From assembly GCF_030433645.1 (NCBI RefSeq), contig NZ_JAROCG010000001.1, forward strand, positions 1,674,001-1,738,000: DNA of 64,000 bases, in the 5' to 3' direction. The number at the start of each line of letters is the position of its first letter. Position 1 is the stretch's first letter. A program made the position numbers and the translations under genes. Below are positions 45,105 to 52,795 of the stretch, piece after piece. The notes under the pieces are model-generated. The model had not been told where the DNA came from. It was given only the letters and a program-made list of their open reading frames with translations, and ran no database searches. This DNA is from Arthrobacter burdickii (GTDB lineage Bacteria; Actinomycetota; Actinomycetes; Actinomycetales; Micrococcaceae).

Positions 45105-45118
45105 GGAAAGCGCTTACC
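45105..45118. promoter_or_regulatory. LacI-type operator GGAAAGCGCTTACC over the start of the Gfo/DUF993 operon
   Basis: The palindromic core AAGCGCTT is at 45108-45115. On the minus strand a promoter TTGCCC (45150-45145), 17 bp, TACACT (45127-45122) stands immediately upstream, so the operator covers the predicted +1. The reverse complement differs from the site at 48748 by one base. Confidence 0.7.
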
Positions 45119-45165
45119 GAGAGTGTAGGGGAAGAAGCAGGGAGGGGCAATATGCGAGGAGGAGG

Positions 45166-45462
45166 TCAGGTGCCGTCGGCCCGGCGGGGGATGTCGCGGC
45201 GGGTGCACTGGTCCGGGCGGACCCACGCTTCCCGGGCGATCGAGAATTCGACCCACTGGGCGAGCACGGCGGAGCCGGTCCATGCCATCGCGAATCCGCG
45301 CACGGTCTGCCGTGAGCCGTTCGGGTACTCGAGGTCCACCCAGAGCGCAGGGGCGGGGGAGGCGGACTCGGTGATGGGGCCGGTGGGCGCTTCCAGCTGG
45401 AGCGGGGGTACGAACACGTGCGTCGTCGGTGGAAGTCCGTGCCAGCCGGCCGCACTAGCCAC
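45166..45462 (-). CDS. small conserved protein, tandem paralogue B, 98 aa
   Basis: The function is unknown. It aligns along its whole length with the protein encoded at 45630-45923 (about 54 of 97 positions identical by hand). Shared blocks are GWHG-PP, PPLQLEAP, ALWVDL-YP-GS, GFAMAWT, AVLAQW and AREAWV. The composition, rich in Trp and aromatic residues, suggests a compact beta-alpha fold. There is no signal peptide. The GTG at 45462 is chosen because it aligns with the paralogue start; its ribosome site is poor, and an upstream GTG is possible. Confidence 0.6.
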   Translation of the reverse strand: MASAAGWHGLPPTTHVFVPPLQLEAPTGPITESASPAPALWVDLEYPNGSRQTVRGFAMAWTGSAVLAQWVEFSIAREAWVRPDQCTRRDIPRRADGT

Positions 45463-45629
45463 GCGGGGCTGCCCGGACGGGGGAGTGCGACGGCGGCTTG
45501 TCCATGCGACCACTCTACGAGGGAGCCGGTCCGCCGGGTGTCGGCCGGGTGCGCAGATCTGGAGAGGGGGCAGCGCCGAGTGTGGCGCGGGGAGTGGCGC
45601 CAGGAGGAAGGCCTGCCGGCAGGAAGCCG

Positions 45630-45923
45630 TCAGGCGGCGCGCGACGGCGGCTTCAGCTCGCGGCGGCGGCAGCGCGCCGCGTCCACCCACGCCTCGCGGG
45701 CCCGGGAGTATTCGATCCACTGCGCGAGGACCGCCGTCGCCGTCCAGGCCATGGCGAAGCCCTTCTGTGTCCGCGTGGAGCCATCGGGGTAGTCGAGGTC
45801 GACCCAGAGCGCCGGTGACCTGACGGGCTCGGTGATGCCGCTCTCCGGTGCTTCGAGCTGGAGCGGTGGGCTGTACCTGTCGGCGCTGGGTGGGATGCCG
45901 TGCCATCCCGGTCGTTCTGCCAT
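45630..45923 (-). CDS. small conserved protein, tandem paralogue A, 97 aa
   Basis: This is the upstream member of a tandem pair with the gene at 45166-45462. It starts MAERPGWHGIPP and shares PPLQLEAP, ALWVDLDYPDGS, GFAMAWT, AVLAQWIEYS and AREAWV with the other copy. The conserved Trp, Gly and charged residues across both copies show that selection acts on the protein. I do not recognise a named domain. The ATG at 45923 is preceded by GTCGC-rich sequence without a clear ribosome site. A 167-bp gap separates the two copies. Confidence 0.6.
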   Translation of the reverse strand: MAERPGWHGIPPSADRYSPPLQLEAPESGITEPVRSPALWVDLDYPDGSTRTQKGFAMAWTATAVLAQWIEYSRAREAWVDAARCRRRELKPPSRAA

Positions 45924-45999
45924 GCGACGAGGGTACGCCGCAGCTCCGACACGATGGGAAGGGGCTGGGGCGACCCGGGAGTTGCGGTCGGGGTCGGGG

Positions 46000-46290
46000 C
46001 TACTCCGCGTCCCCGGATCCCGAATGGGCACGGATGAGTTCGTCGCTGAAGGGAGCCCGTCGCCTCGGCGGGAGGTCGTCGATGAGCTCGTTCACCGCAA
46101 GGGCGAGCAGATCGCACTCGAGGGAGGGCAGGGGCATGAGGCCCGCCAGGTAGGCCTCGATCTCGTATTCGTCGACCTCACCGCTCAGGGAGAAGTAGTG
46201 CAGCCACACCTCGCCGGTCGTGAAGCCGGATTCGACGACGGCCGCGTTGATGAGCGCCCGCTGTTCCTCCGCGTGCGGGAAGCTGATCAC
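46000..46290 (-). CDS. hypothetical acidic protein coupled to a GAF-ANTAR gene, 96 aa
   Basis: I do not recognise a family. The protein is acidic and mostly helical, with SFPHAEEQRALINAAVVESG at the N-terminus, a YEIEAYLAGLMPLPSLECDL helix pair in the middle, and an Arg-rich then acidic tail. Its ATG overlaps the stop of the GAF-ANTAR gene by 4 bp, so the two are made together. That coupling suggests a partner or modulator of the regulator, which is inference. No export or membrane signal is present. Confidence 0.6.
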   Translation of the reverse strand: MISFPHAEEQRALINAAVVESGFTTGEVWLHYFSLSGEVDEYEIEAYLAGLMPLPSLECDLLALAVNELIDDLPPRRRAPFSDELIRAHSGSGDAE

Positions 46291-47015
46291 AGAGCGCCCC
46301 TTCCACCTGGGGAACCATGCCCGTTCACGATGTCCGCGGTCAGCTGGCCGAACGGAATGCCCGTGCTGCGCGCACGGGCGGTGAGAGCGGCCAGCGCCTC
46401 GGCCTCGGTGAGCCCCTCGCGCTGCATGAGGATTCCCTTCGCGATGCCGACGAGGTCCCGCGACCGGAGGGACCCGCGCAGTTCACTGCTGATCCGCGTC
46501 GACGTCTCCGACGTCTGCACGTGGCCGAGCAGGGCCGAGGCCGCAACCGACAGGCTCGTGAGGCGGGCACGGTCGGCGTCGTCGAATGCGGCGGGCACGG
46601 TCGAGTACACCTTCATCGCGCCGAGGGAGTCGCGGCCCCGCAGCAGCGGGACACTGAAGCACGACCTCACCCCCGCTTCGGCCGCCGCGGCGCTCCACCG
46701 CGGAAACCGCTGGTCGATGGACGTGTCCTCGATGGTCACGGGCGACCGGGTGGACCATGCCGTCAGGCACGGTCCCTCGCCCAGTCCGTACTGCAGGTCA
46801 TCGGCAGTGCGCACGAGGGCGTCCGTCGCGCCGACACTCGTCCGCTGCGCTTCGTGGATGAGCGAGACGCCGGCGCCCGACGCGTTCGGCGTCGTCTCCT
46901 GCGCGACCTGGGCAAGGAGGTCCACGGCATGCTGCGCCGTCTCCTGCGTCAGTACCAGTCCGCGGATGCGACCGAGCGTCGCACCCAACTCATTGGAGGG
47001 AGGGTATGGATCCAT
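46287..47015 (-). CDS. GAF and ANTAR domain RNA-binding regulator, 242 aa
   Basis: A GAF sensory domain (about 20-165; GEGPCLTAW and SCFSVPLL are characteristic) is joined to a C-terminal ANTAR domain (about 175-230; LVGIAKGILMQREGLTEAEA). ANTAR domains bind paired RNA hairpins and act as transcription antiterminators. The GAF ligand is unknown; many actinobacterial members have stand-alone control over metabolism or stress genes. The ATG at 47015 follows GTTCGAGG in a leader that contains a 6-bp hairpin with a 6-nt loop. The next gene overlaps by 4 bp. Confidence 0.85.
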   Translation of the reverse strand: MDPYPPSNELGATLGRIRGLVLTQETAQHAVDLLAQVAQETTPNASGAGVSLIHEAQRTSVGATDALVRTADDLQYGLGEGPCLTAWSTRSPVTIEDTSIDQRFPRWSAAAAEAGVRSCFSVPLLRGRDSLGAMKVYSTVPAAFDDADRARLTSLSVAASALLGHVQTSETSTRISSELRGSLRSRDLVGIAKGILMQREGLTEAEALAALTARARSTGIPFGQLTADIVNGHGSPGGRGAL

Positions 47016-47357
47016 CAGTAGCCTCGAACTTTAGGCCAGGCTTGATCCTGGCGCCGCGGGCCTTCTGCTAGACCACGATCGTGCGTTGCCGACGATCCGC
47101 TGGTCCCATCCTAGCCGTGTGGGAGCGCACCGGATGCCGGTGCGGGAATGATTGTTGCGGTAGCCGTCTCGCCGGGGCGGAACTAGGCGGTTCCTGGCGC
47201 GGCGAGGTGCCCAAACCATGATTTCGTATCCTGTAGCCGGGTCTCTGGATAGGATTGGCGCGACGATGTCACCGTCGCCGCATCCGCGGACAGTCCGGTC
47301 CGGAGGGGTGGCACCGTTCCGCCGTTGATCCACGATGTGGAAGGTACCCGCAGCGCC
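47016..47357. other. intergenic region, 342 bp, two hairpins
   Basis: This is the divergent space between the GAF-ANTAR gene and a small plus-strand gene. GCCAGG (47035-47040) and CCTGGC (47047-47052) form a hairpin with a hexanucleotide loop, ATCAAG on the minus strand, 20 bp before the ANTAR start. A second perfect 8-bp hairpin with a 3-nt loop lies at 47126-47144. No tRNA fold or convincing ORF was found. Confidence 0.45.
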
Positions 47358-47582
47358 ATGACGAAGAACGATTTGCAGAAGATCCGTGTTGCCGCAGCGG
47401 ACAAGGAGGACGTCGAGTTCGAGCTCGACCGCGCTGAGCTGGTGTTGAAGGAGGCCGTCGCGGAGGCCATCAGCCACGGTGAGGACATCCGGGCCGTCGC
47501 GGAGGTGGCCGAACTGCCCCTCGACGACGTCGTGAAGCTGGCGGCCCCGGACGTCGAGCCCGACCCGATCCGGCCCCTCTGA
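47358..47582 (+). CDS. small helical protein, HTH-like core, 74 aa
   Basis: This is a second copy of the family seen at 987-1229. The shared core is AVAEAISHGEDIRAVAEVAE followed by LPLDDVVKLA, with the turn and hydrophobic spacing of a helix-turn-helix. The N-terminal half (TKNDLQKIRVAAADKEDVEF) is charged and probably helical. The ATG at 47358 is chosen because it gives a compact product; an upstream start at 47325 is possible. The gene ends 8 bp before the end of the convergent LacI gene. Function is unknown. Confidence 0.6.
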   Translation: MTKNDLQKIRVAAADKEDVEFELDRAELVLKEAVAEAISHGEDIRAVAEVAELPLDDVVKLAAPDVEPDPIRPL

Positions 47583-47590
47583 GCCCAGGC

Positions 47591-48637
47591 CTACCGCCGG
47601 GGCGTGCTGCCCCGGATGATCGTCTCGGTGGGGATGGGCTCCGGACCGCCGCCGGCATCCGAAGCGCCGTGCGCCGATCCGGTGGCCAGCTGGAGTGCGC
47701 GACGGCCCACGTCTTCGAGGGGGATGCGCACGGTGGTGAGGGCGGGCGTGATGTCCCGCACCGTCGGGATGTCGTCGAAGCCTGCGACGCCGATTCCCTC
47801 TCCCGGCGCGATCCCGGCATCGCGCAAGGCCGACACGACGCCGACGGCCATGACGTCGTTCACCGCGAACACCAGGTCCACCCGGGCTCCTGACGCCAGG
47901 AGGTCCTGGGCGCCGCGATAGCCGCCGTCGCGTGTGAAGTCCGAGTGGATGATGCGCTCGGCAGGCAGGGAGATCCCGTGCTCGGCCAGTCCCTCCGAGA
48001 AACCCTCAAGACGTTCCTGGGCCGTCCGGATCTCGGCCGGCCCGGCGATGACGGCGAAGTCGCGGTACCCGAGCTCGGCCAGTGCGACCGCGAGGTTCCG
48101 GGCCCCGCCCCGGTTGTCGAGCAGCACCGTCGCGAAGGGGGCAGCGTCCTGGCTGATGAAGGCGACTTTCCCGCCGGTGTCCTCGAAGGAGGACAGCTCG
48201 CTCCGCAGCTGGACCTCGAACGCCGCCCCTGTGGTCCTGGAGCCGGCGAGGATCATCACGCGGGGACGCTGTCCGCGCAGTGCCCGCACCGTGTCCAGTT
48301 CGCGCTGCGCGTCGCGGCCCGTGACGGCGATGGTCACCACGAGCCGTTCCTCGCTCGCCGCATCGATGACTCCGGCCGCGATGCTGGAGAAGTAGGGGTC
48401 CGCGATGTCGGCCACGAGCAGGGCCACGGTGGTGGTGCTGCCCTTGGCCACGGCCTGCGCGAACAGGTTGGTCGTGTATCCGAGCCGCTGGGCCGCCTCG
48501 AGGACGCGCTGGCGGTAGTCCTCGTTCACCTTGCGCGCACTGCCGTTCAGGGACCGAGACGCCGTCGCCAGGGAGACCCCCGCTTCCCTGGCGACGTCGT
48601 GCAGCGTCGCGGGACTCTTGCTTGCCGGTGCCGACAT
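47591..48637 (-). CDS. LacI family transcriptional regulator, 348 aa
   Basis: This is a DNA-binding repressor with a sugar-type effector domain. The helix-turn-helix is ATLHDVAREAGVSLATASRS at about 10-29, and the hinge region includes LEAAQRLGYTTN. A periplasmic-binding-protein-like core follows (VALLVADIADPYFSSIAAGV, later VAGFDDIPTVRDITPALTTV). The ATG at 48637 follows AGGAGAGCA. It sits between two transcription units that share a near-identical AAGCGCTT operator (45105 and 48748), so it is the best candidate regulator for both. The effector sugar is unknown. Confidence 0.9.
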   Translation of the reverse strand: MSAPASKSPATLHDVAREAGVSLATASRSLNGSARKVNEDYRQRVLEAAQRLGYTTNLFAQAVAKGSTTTVALLVADIADPYFSSIAAGVIDAASEERLVVTIAVTGRDAQRELDTVRALRGQRPRVMILAGSRTTGAAFEVQLRSELSSFEDTGGKVAFISQDAAPFATVLLDNRGGARNLAVALAELGYRDFAVIAGPAEIRTAQERLEGFSEGLAEHGISLPAERIIHSDFTRDGGYRGAQDLLASGARVDLVFAVNDVMAVGVVSALRDAGIAPGEGIGVAGFDDIPTVRDITPALTTVRIPLEDVGRRALQLATGSAHGASDAGGGPEPIPTETIIRGSTPRR

Positions 48638-48747
48638 TGCTCTCCTGACGGTGTGGGCATCGGCCGCTCTGCCGATACCCAGGGGAATTCCGGAAAGGGC
48701 CATTCTCGCACGGCGGGAAACCGGGCCCGGGTCGCCGCGCCCCGTTC

Positions 48748-48761
48748 GGTAAGCGCTTTCT
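48748..48761. promoter_or_regulatory. LacI-type operator GGTAAGCGCTTTCT
   Basis: The core AAGCGCTT is at 48751-48758, 47 bp before the Gfo/Idh GTG at 48808 and 111 bp before the divergent LacI gene start. A TAGTGT box follows at 48766. It matches the reverse complement of the 45105 site in 13 of 14 bases. Confidence 0.7.
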
Positions 48762-48807
48762 CTGTTAGTGTTTCCGGAACCGTATTCCTGTTCCCGTTGG
48801 AGGATCC

Positions 48808-49953
48808 GTGCCCCCGTCCAGTCCGGCAACTGAACCCGCCGCTGCCGTCCGGATGCCCCTGCGGGCCGCGATCCTGGGCACCGGCGCTGTCGCGCACCTC
48901 CATGCCGAAGCCCTGCACCTCCTGCCGGGCGTGGAGCTGGTCGCCGCCGCTGATCCGTCCCGGAGCCACCTCGCGGCCTTCGCCGAGACGTACGGACTGC
49001 CGTCCCGCTACCCGTCCCTGGAAGATCTCCTCGAAGGGGAGAGCATCGACGTCCTGCACGTCTGCACACCTCCGGGAGGCCATGCCGAGCAGGCGGCAGC
49101 CGCCTTCGCGGCAGGTGCCCATGTGGTCGTCGAGAAGCCCGCAGCACTCAGCCTCGCCCAGCTCGATGCCATGGTCGACGCCGGTCGCGCAGCGGACCGG
49201 GGCCTCGCCGTCGTGTTCCAGCAGCGCTCGGGAACCGCCGCCGCCCATGTGAAGGCGCTGCTGGACTCGGGCGTCCTGGGGCGCCCGCTCTCAGCGCTCT
49301 GCCAGACGCAGTGGTACCGGACGGCCGAGTACTTCGCCGTCCCGTGGAGGGGCACCTGGGCCACGGAGGGTGGGGGCACCACGCTCAGCCATGGCAGTCA
49401 CCAGGTGGACCTGCTCGCGTACCTGCTGGGGGAGTGGTCCGCAGTGCACGCGACGATGTGGCGCCTCGACCGCGACGTCGAGACCGAGGACCTCTCGCAC
49501 GCGTCCCTCGTCTTCGCATCGGGTGCCGTCGCGTCGGTGGTGTCCACGGTCCTCGCGCCGCGGCAATCCAGCCTCCTCCGCATCGACACGGAGAACGCGA
49601 CGATCGAGCTCGAGCACCTGTACGGCCACGGCCACGCCCACTGGACCATCACCCCGGCGCCCCACGTCGATGACGAGACGGCGGGATCCTGGGCGCTGCC
49701 CGGACAGGAGGTGCCGAGCGGGCACGACGCCCTCTTCGCCGGGATCTACGCGTCGCTCACCGCCGGGCGCGGCATGCCGGGCATCGTGGCGCATCCCGCC
49801 CGCGCCCTGGAGATCGTCACCGGCATGTATGCCTCCGCGCGGGAGGGCCGCTGGGTCATGAGGGAGGACCTGGCGGACCCCGCGCTGCGCGGAAGCCTGT
49901 CCGCGCACGTGATCGAGGGCCGGCCCGGGGTCCTGTCCGCCGGTCCGTCATGA
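48808..49953 (+). CDS. Gfo/Idh/MocA family oxidoreductase, 381 aa
   Basis: This is a second, distinct Gfo/Idh/MocA dehydrogenase. LRAAILGTGAVAHLHAEAL opens the Rossmann fold with GxGxxA-type spacing. The family EKP motif appears as VVVEKPAALS at about 109-118, and GGGTTLSHGSHQVDLLAYL holds the catalytic Gly/His segment. The GTG at 48808 follows GGAGGATCC. Its stop overlaps the DUF6807 gene by 4 bp. A LacI operator precedes it. Such pairs usually act in catabolism of unusual sugars or inositols, but the substrate is not known. Confidence 0.85.
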   Translation: MPPSSPATEPAAAVRMPLRAAILGTGAVAHLHAEALHLLPGVELVAAADPSRSHLAAFAETYGLPSRYPSLEDLLEGESIDVLHVCTPPGGHAEQAAAAFAAGAHVVVEKPAALSLAQLDAMVDAGRAADRGLAVVFQQRSGTAAAHVKALLDSGVLGRPLSALCQTQWYRTAEYFAVPWRGTWATEGGGTTLSHGSHQVDLLAYLLGEWSAVHATMWRLDRDVETEDLSHASLVFASGAVASVVSTVLAPRQSSLLRIDTENATIELEHLYGHGHAHWTITPAPHVDDETAGSWALPGQEVPSGHDALFAGIYASLTAGRGMPGIVAHPARALEIVTGMYASAREGRWVMREDLADPALRGSLSAHVIEGRPGVLSAGPS

Positions 49954-50861
49954 CCGACCCGGTGACCCTCACGGCGGGAGGGCGGGATGCCGGCATCCTG
50001 CACGACGGCGCGGGAGAACCGGACCAGCATTCGCCCCGGCCCTTCCTGCATCCGGTACCGACACCCGGCGGGCTTTCCGTCAGCGATTACCGACCCGCCG
50101 ACCACCCCTGGCACTGGGGCCTCGGCATCGCCGTCTCGAACATCGCCGTCGCCGGGCAGGCCCACCCGGTCAACCTGTGGGGCGGCCCGACCTACAGCGA
50201 CGGGCAGGGCTACGTACAGCTGCCGAACAACGGCTCGCAGCGGGTGCGCAGGACCGTGCGCGAGCGGGACGGGGTGGTCCAGCACATCGACTGGCGCGCG
50301 GCGGACGGGAGCAGCTTCCTGGCGGAGGAGCGGACCTGGCACGCGGAGAACCTGACCGCCGCCGGCTCGGAGTGGATCCTCACCTCCGTGCGGAGCAGGT
50401 GGGCCAACACCAGCGGGGGGAGGCTCGCCTTCGGGAGCCCGACGACGGCGGGCCGCCCGGACGCGGGCTACGGTGGTTTCTTCCTGCGCCTCCCGGCATC
50501 ATTCGACGGAGCGGCGATCATCGCGGGATCGGCCGACGGCGCCGGTTCCATTCCCGAAGTCGAGGCCATGGGGGGCAGGCGCCCCTGGCTGGGGCTCCGG
50601 TCGGAGACCGCATCGGTCCTCATGGTCCCTGGGACCGGCAATCCGGGAGGCCCCACCCCGTGGTTCGTCCGCAGCACAGGCACCCCCATGCTGTGCGCGG
50701 CGCCGTTCTTCCATCACGAGGTGCACCTGGCGGCCGGCGAGGTGCTGGACTGGAGCTGGTCCCTCCTCGCAGCGGACGGACCGGTGCCGGATGACGGGTT
50801 CGCCACGGCGGCCCAGCAGGCCCGGGCGGCCGGAGGAGCTGCAGGGGTGGTCCGGCCCTAG
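49950..50861 (+). CDS. PmoA-named DUF6807 family protein, 303 aa
   Basis: This belongs to the DUF6807 family, often mislabelled methane oxygenase PmoA; there is no sign of a membrane monooxygenase. Diagnostic segments are RPFLHPVPTPGG, DHPWHWGLGIAVSNI and a late FFHHEVHLAAGE. The fold is probably a galactose-mutarotase-like beta sandwich, so binding of a sugar is plausible. The ATG overlaps the preceding Gfo/Idh stop by 4 bp, and the two proteins presumably act on the same carbohydrate. There is no signal peptide, so it is cytoplasmic. Confidence 0.82.
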   Translation: MTDPVTLTAGGRDAGILHDGAGEPDQHSPRPFLHPVPTPGGLSVSDYRPADHPWHWGLGIAVSNIAVAGQAHPVNLWGGPTYSDGQGYVQLPNNGSQRVRRTVRERDGVVQHIDWRAADGSSFLAEERTWHAENLTAAGSEWILTSVRSRWANTSGGRLAFGSPTTAGRPDAGYGGFFLRLPASFDGAAIIAGSADGAGSIPEVEAMGGRRPWLGLRSETASVLMVPGTGNPGGPTPWFVRSTGTPMLCAAPFFHHEVHLAAGEVLDWSWSLLAADGPVPDDGFATAAQQARAAGGAAGVVRP

Positions 50862-50869
50862 GCCGGGCC

Positions 50870-50962
50870 ATGGCCCTGACCTACGACGGAACCCATCGCC
50901 CCCGTAAGCTCGAACTGCTCGACGGGCTGCCGGGCAGGGTGCAGCTCGCGGCCGGGGGCTAG
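50870..50962 (+). CDS. very short ORF, 30 codons, doubtful
   Basis: An ATG 8 bp after the DUF6807 stop opens a 30-codon frame (start MALTYDGTHRPRKLELL). A TGG/GGGG-rich stretch precedes it. It could be a real small protein, the remnant of a deleted downstream gene, or chance. Nothing recognisable is encoded. Confidence 0.25.
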   Translation: MALTYDGTHRPRKLELLDGLPGRVQLAAGG

Positions 50963-50963
50963 G

Positions 50964-50998
50964 AGCGCCCCGATCCGCCGGCCCGGATCCGGTGCGCT
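50964..50998. terminator. bidirectional hairpin between the DUF6807 and ptsI genes
   Basis: An inner stem GATCCG/CGGATC (50972-50977 and 50984-50989) is extended by AGCGC/GCGCT (50964-50968 and 50994-50998). It lies between convergent genes and touches the ptsI stop codon. Confidence 0.55.
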
Positions 50999-52679
50999 AC
51001 AGCCCGAGCGGTTCCAGGGCGGGAAGCTCGGCCCGGGCTCGCGAGCGAGCCTCCGCCGCCGTCGGTGCGGCTACCGCAATACCGGCGATCCGCTGCGCCT
51101 CGGCGAGGGTCACGCTGTTCAGGACCGCGCCGACACCGGCGAGGGCCCTCGGGGTCATGGACAGGGTCGAGACGCCGAGTCCCACGAGGACGACGGCGAG
51201 GGCGGGATCCGCTGCAGCCTCGCCGCACACACCCACGGGCTTCGCGTGCCCTTCGGCGGTGCTGCCTTCGACGGTCAGTTTGACCATGCGGAGGACCGCG
51301 GGCTGCCAGGAGTTGTTGAGGGCGGCGAGGGAGCCGAGCTGGCGGTCCGCGGCCATCGTGTACTGCGTGAGGTCGTTCGTGCCGAGGCTCGCGAAGGACA
51401 CCGCGCCGAGGATGGCCTCGGCCATCAGGGCAGCCGACGGAACCTCGACCATGACGCCGGGGGTCTGCAGGCCGGCGTTGCTGCACAGCTTGGCGAAGTC
51501 CGCGGCCTCCTCGGCCGTGGAGATCATGGGTGCCATGACCCACACGTCCGCGGTGGCCTGGGAGGCGGCTTCGGCGATGGCGCTGAGCTGACGCTCCAGG
51601 ACCCCTGGGGACGTGAGGTCGGTGCGGTAGCCGCGGACACCCAGTGCCGGATTCGGCTCCGTGGAGTCCGTGAGGAAGGGGAGGGGCTTGTCGGCGCCGG
51701 CATCCAGTGTGCGGACCACGACCTTCTTGCCGGGGAAGGCGTCGAAGACGCCCTTGTACGCCTCGATCTGCTCCTCCGCCGTCGGCTCCGTGTCCCGCTC
51801 GAGGAAGCAGAACTCGGTGCGGAGCAGTCCCACACCCTGCGCCTTCGCTTCGGCAGCCTTCACGGCGTCCTTCGCTCCACCGACGTTGGCCAGCAGGGGA
51901 ACCTCGTGCCCGTCCGCGGTCACGCCCACGCCGTCGAACACCGTGAGTGCCGCCGCGGCGGTCCGATAGGCCTCGGCTGCGGCCTCCTCCTCCGCCCCGG
52001 GGTCGAGCGAGATGCTCCCGGCCGCTCCGTCCACGAAGACGACCGTCCCGTCGGCGATGTCGTCGACGCCGGACGCGGCCACGACGGCGGGAAGCCCGAG
52101 CGAGCGGGCGATGATGGCCGTGTGCGACTGCGGACCGCCGCCCGAGGTGACGAGGGCGAGGACCTGCGCGGGGTCCAGGGTGGCCGTGTCGGCAGGGGCG
52201 AGGTCCTCGGCGACGAGGATGAAGGGCGTGTCCGACGACGGGATGCCCGGCGCGGGCAGCCCCCGGAGTTCGGCGACGATCCGGGACCGCACATCGAGGA
52301 CGTCGGCGGTGCGCTCGGCCATGTAGCCGCCCAGGTTGTGGAGCATCTCGGCGACGGACGCTCCCGCCTCCCAGACCGCGCGGGCGGGGGAGCTGCCGTT
52401 GTTGATCAGCTTGGTCGCGGACTTCAGCAGCATGGGGTCCGCCGCCATGAGCGACGTCGCCTGCAGGACGGCCTGCGCGTCGCCCTTGGCGATCCCCGCC
52501 CTGCGCTTGAGCTCCTCCTGGACGGCCTTCGACGCGGCCTTCAGGGCGGCGACGGCCTCCTCAGGAGCATCGGGGGCGTGGCGTTCACCCGGGGGAGGTT
52601 CGCTGACCGATTTCGGCATATGGCGGATAGGGCCGATCACGCGTCCGGGGCTCACTCCGACCCCTGCGAAATTCTCCAT
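50997..52679 (-). CDS. ptsI: PTS enzyme I (phosphoenolpyruvate-protein phosphotransferase), 560 aa
   Basis: Enzyme I moves phosphate from PEP to HPr, the first step of the sugar phosphotransferase system. The phosphorylated histidine is His186 in GGGPQSHTAIIARSLGLPA. The PEP-binding barrel shows GLLRTEFCFLERD, SLGTNDLTQYT and VGVCGEAAADP with the conserved Cys. The length is normal. The ATG at 52679 follows ACGAGGACG. It is divergent from the tetR-mtlA-mtlD unit. HPr (ptsH) is not in the window, so it must be supplied from elsewhere. Confidence 0.95.
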   Translation of the reverse strand: MENFAGVGVSPGRVIGPIRHMPKSVSEPPPGERHAPDAPEEAVAALKAASKAVQEELKRRAGIAKGDAQAVLQATSLMAADPMLLKSATKLINNGSSPARAVWEAGASVAEMLHNLGGYMAERTADVLDVRSRIVAELRGLPAPGIPSSDTPFILVAEDLAPADTATLDPAQVLALVTSGGGPQSHTAIIARSLGLPAVVAASGVDDIADGTVVFVDGAAGSISLDPGAEEEAAAEAYRTAAAALTVFDGVGVTADGHEVPLLANVGGAKDAVKAAEAKAQGVGLLRTEFCFLERDTEPTAEEQIEAYKGVFDAFPGKKVVVRTLDAGADKPLPFLTDSTEPNPALGVRGYRTDLTSPGVLERQLSAIAEAASQATADVWVMAPMISTAEEAADFAKLCSNAGLQTPGVMVEVPSAALMAEAILGAVSFASLGTNDLTQYTMAADRQLGSLAALNNSWQPAVLRMVKLTVEGSTAEGHAKPVGVCGEAAADPALAVVLVGLGVSTLSMTPRALAGVGAVLNSVTLAEAQRIAGIAVAAPTAAEARSRARAELPALEPLGL

Positions 52680-52758
52680 CGAACGTCCTCGTTTCCTTGC
52701 CGTGTGGTCTCGGTCTAGCACCATTGTGCCGCCTGAGGCAAAAACTTTTGTGACCCAG

Positions 52759-52791
52759 TTCATATAACGCTGCTATAGGTGCTACGGTAGC
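52759..52791 (+). promoter_or_regulatory. tetR promoter with two candidate operators, between ptsI and the mtl unit
   Basis: TTCATA (52759-52764), 18 bp, TACGGT (52783-52788) lies seven bases before the tetR ATG, indicating a leaderless mRNA. A perfect GCTAC-G-GTAGC palindrome (52781-52791) covers the -10 box. A second, imperfect repeat TATAAC-GCT-GCTATA (52763-52777) overlaps the -35 box. Either could bind the TetR product and also influence ptsI. Confidence 0.55.
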
Positions 52792-52795
52792 AGGC

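Noticed and set aside
47016-47120. tRNA-like fragments (GTTCGAGG, GGTCTAGC) near the GAF-ANTAR leader
   Set aside because: No acceptor stem, anticodon arm or correct spacing could be assembled on either strand.
49950-50861. Methane monooxygenase subunit PmoA
   Set aside because: The family name is a historical mislabel. The protein is soluble and lacks the membrane helices of particulate methane monooxygenase.
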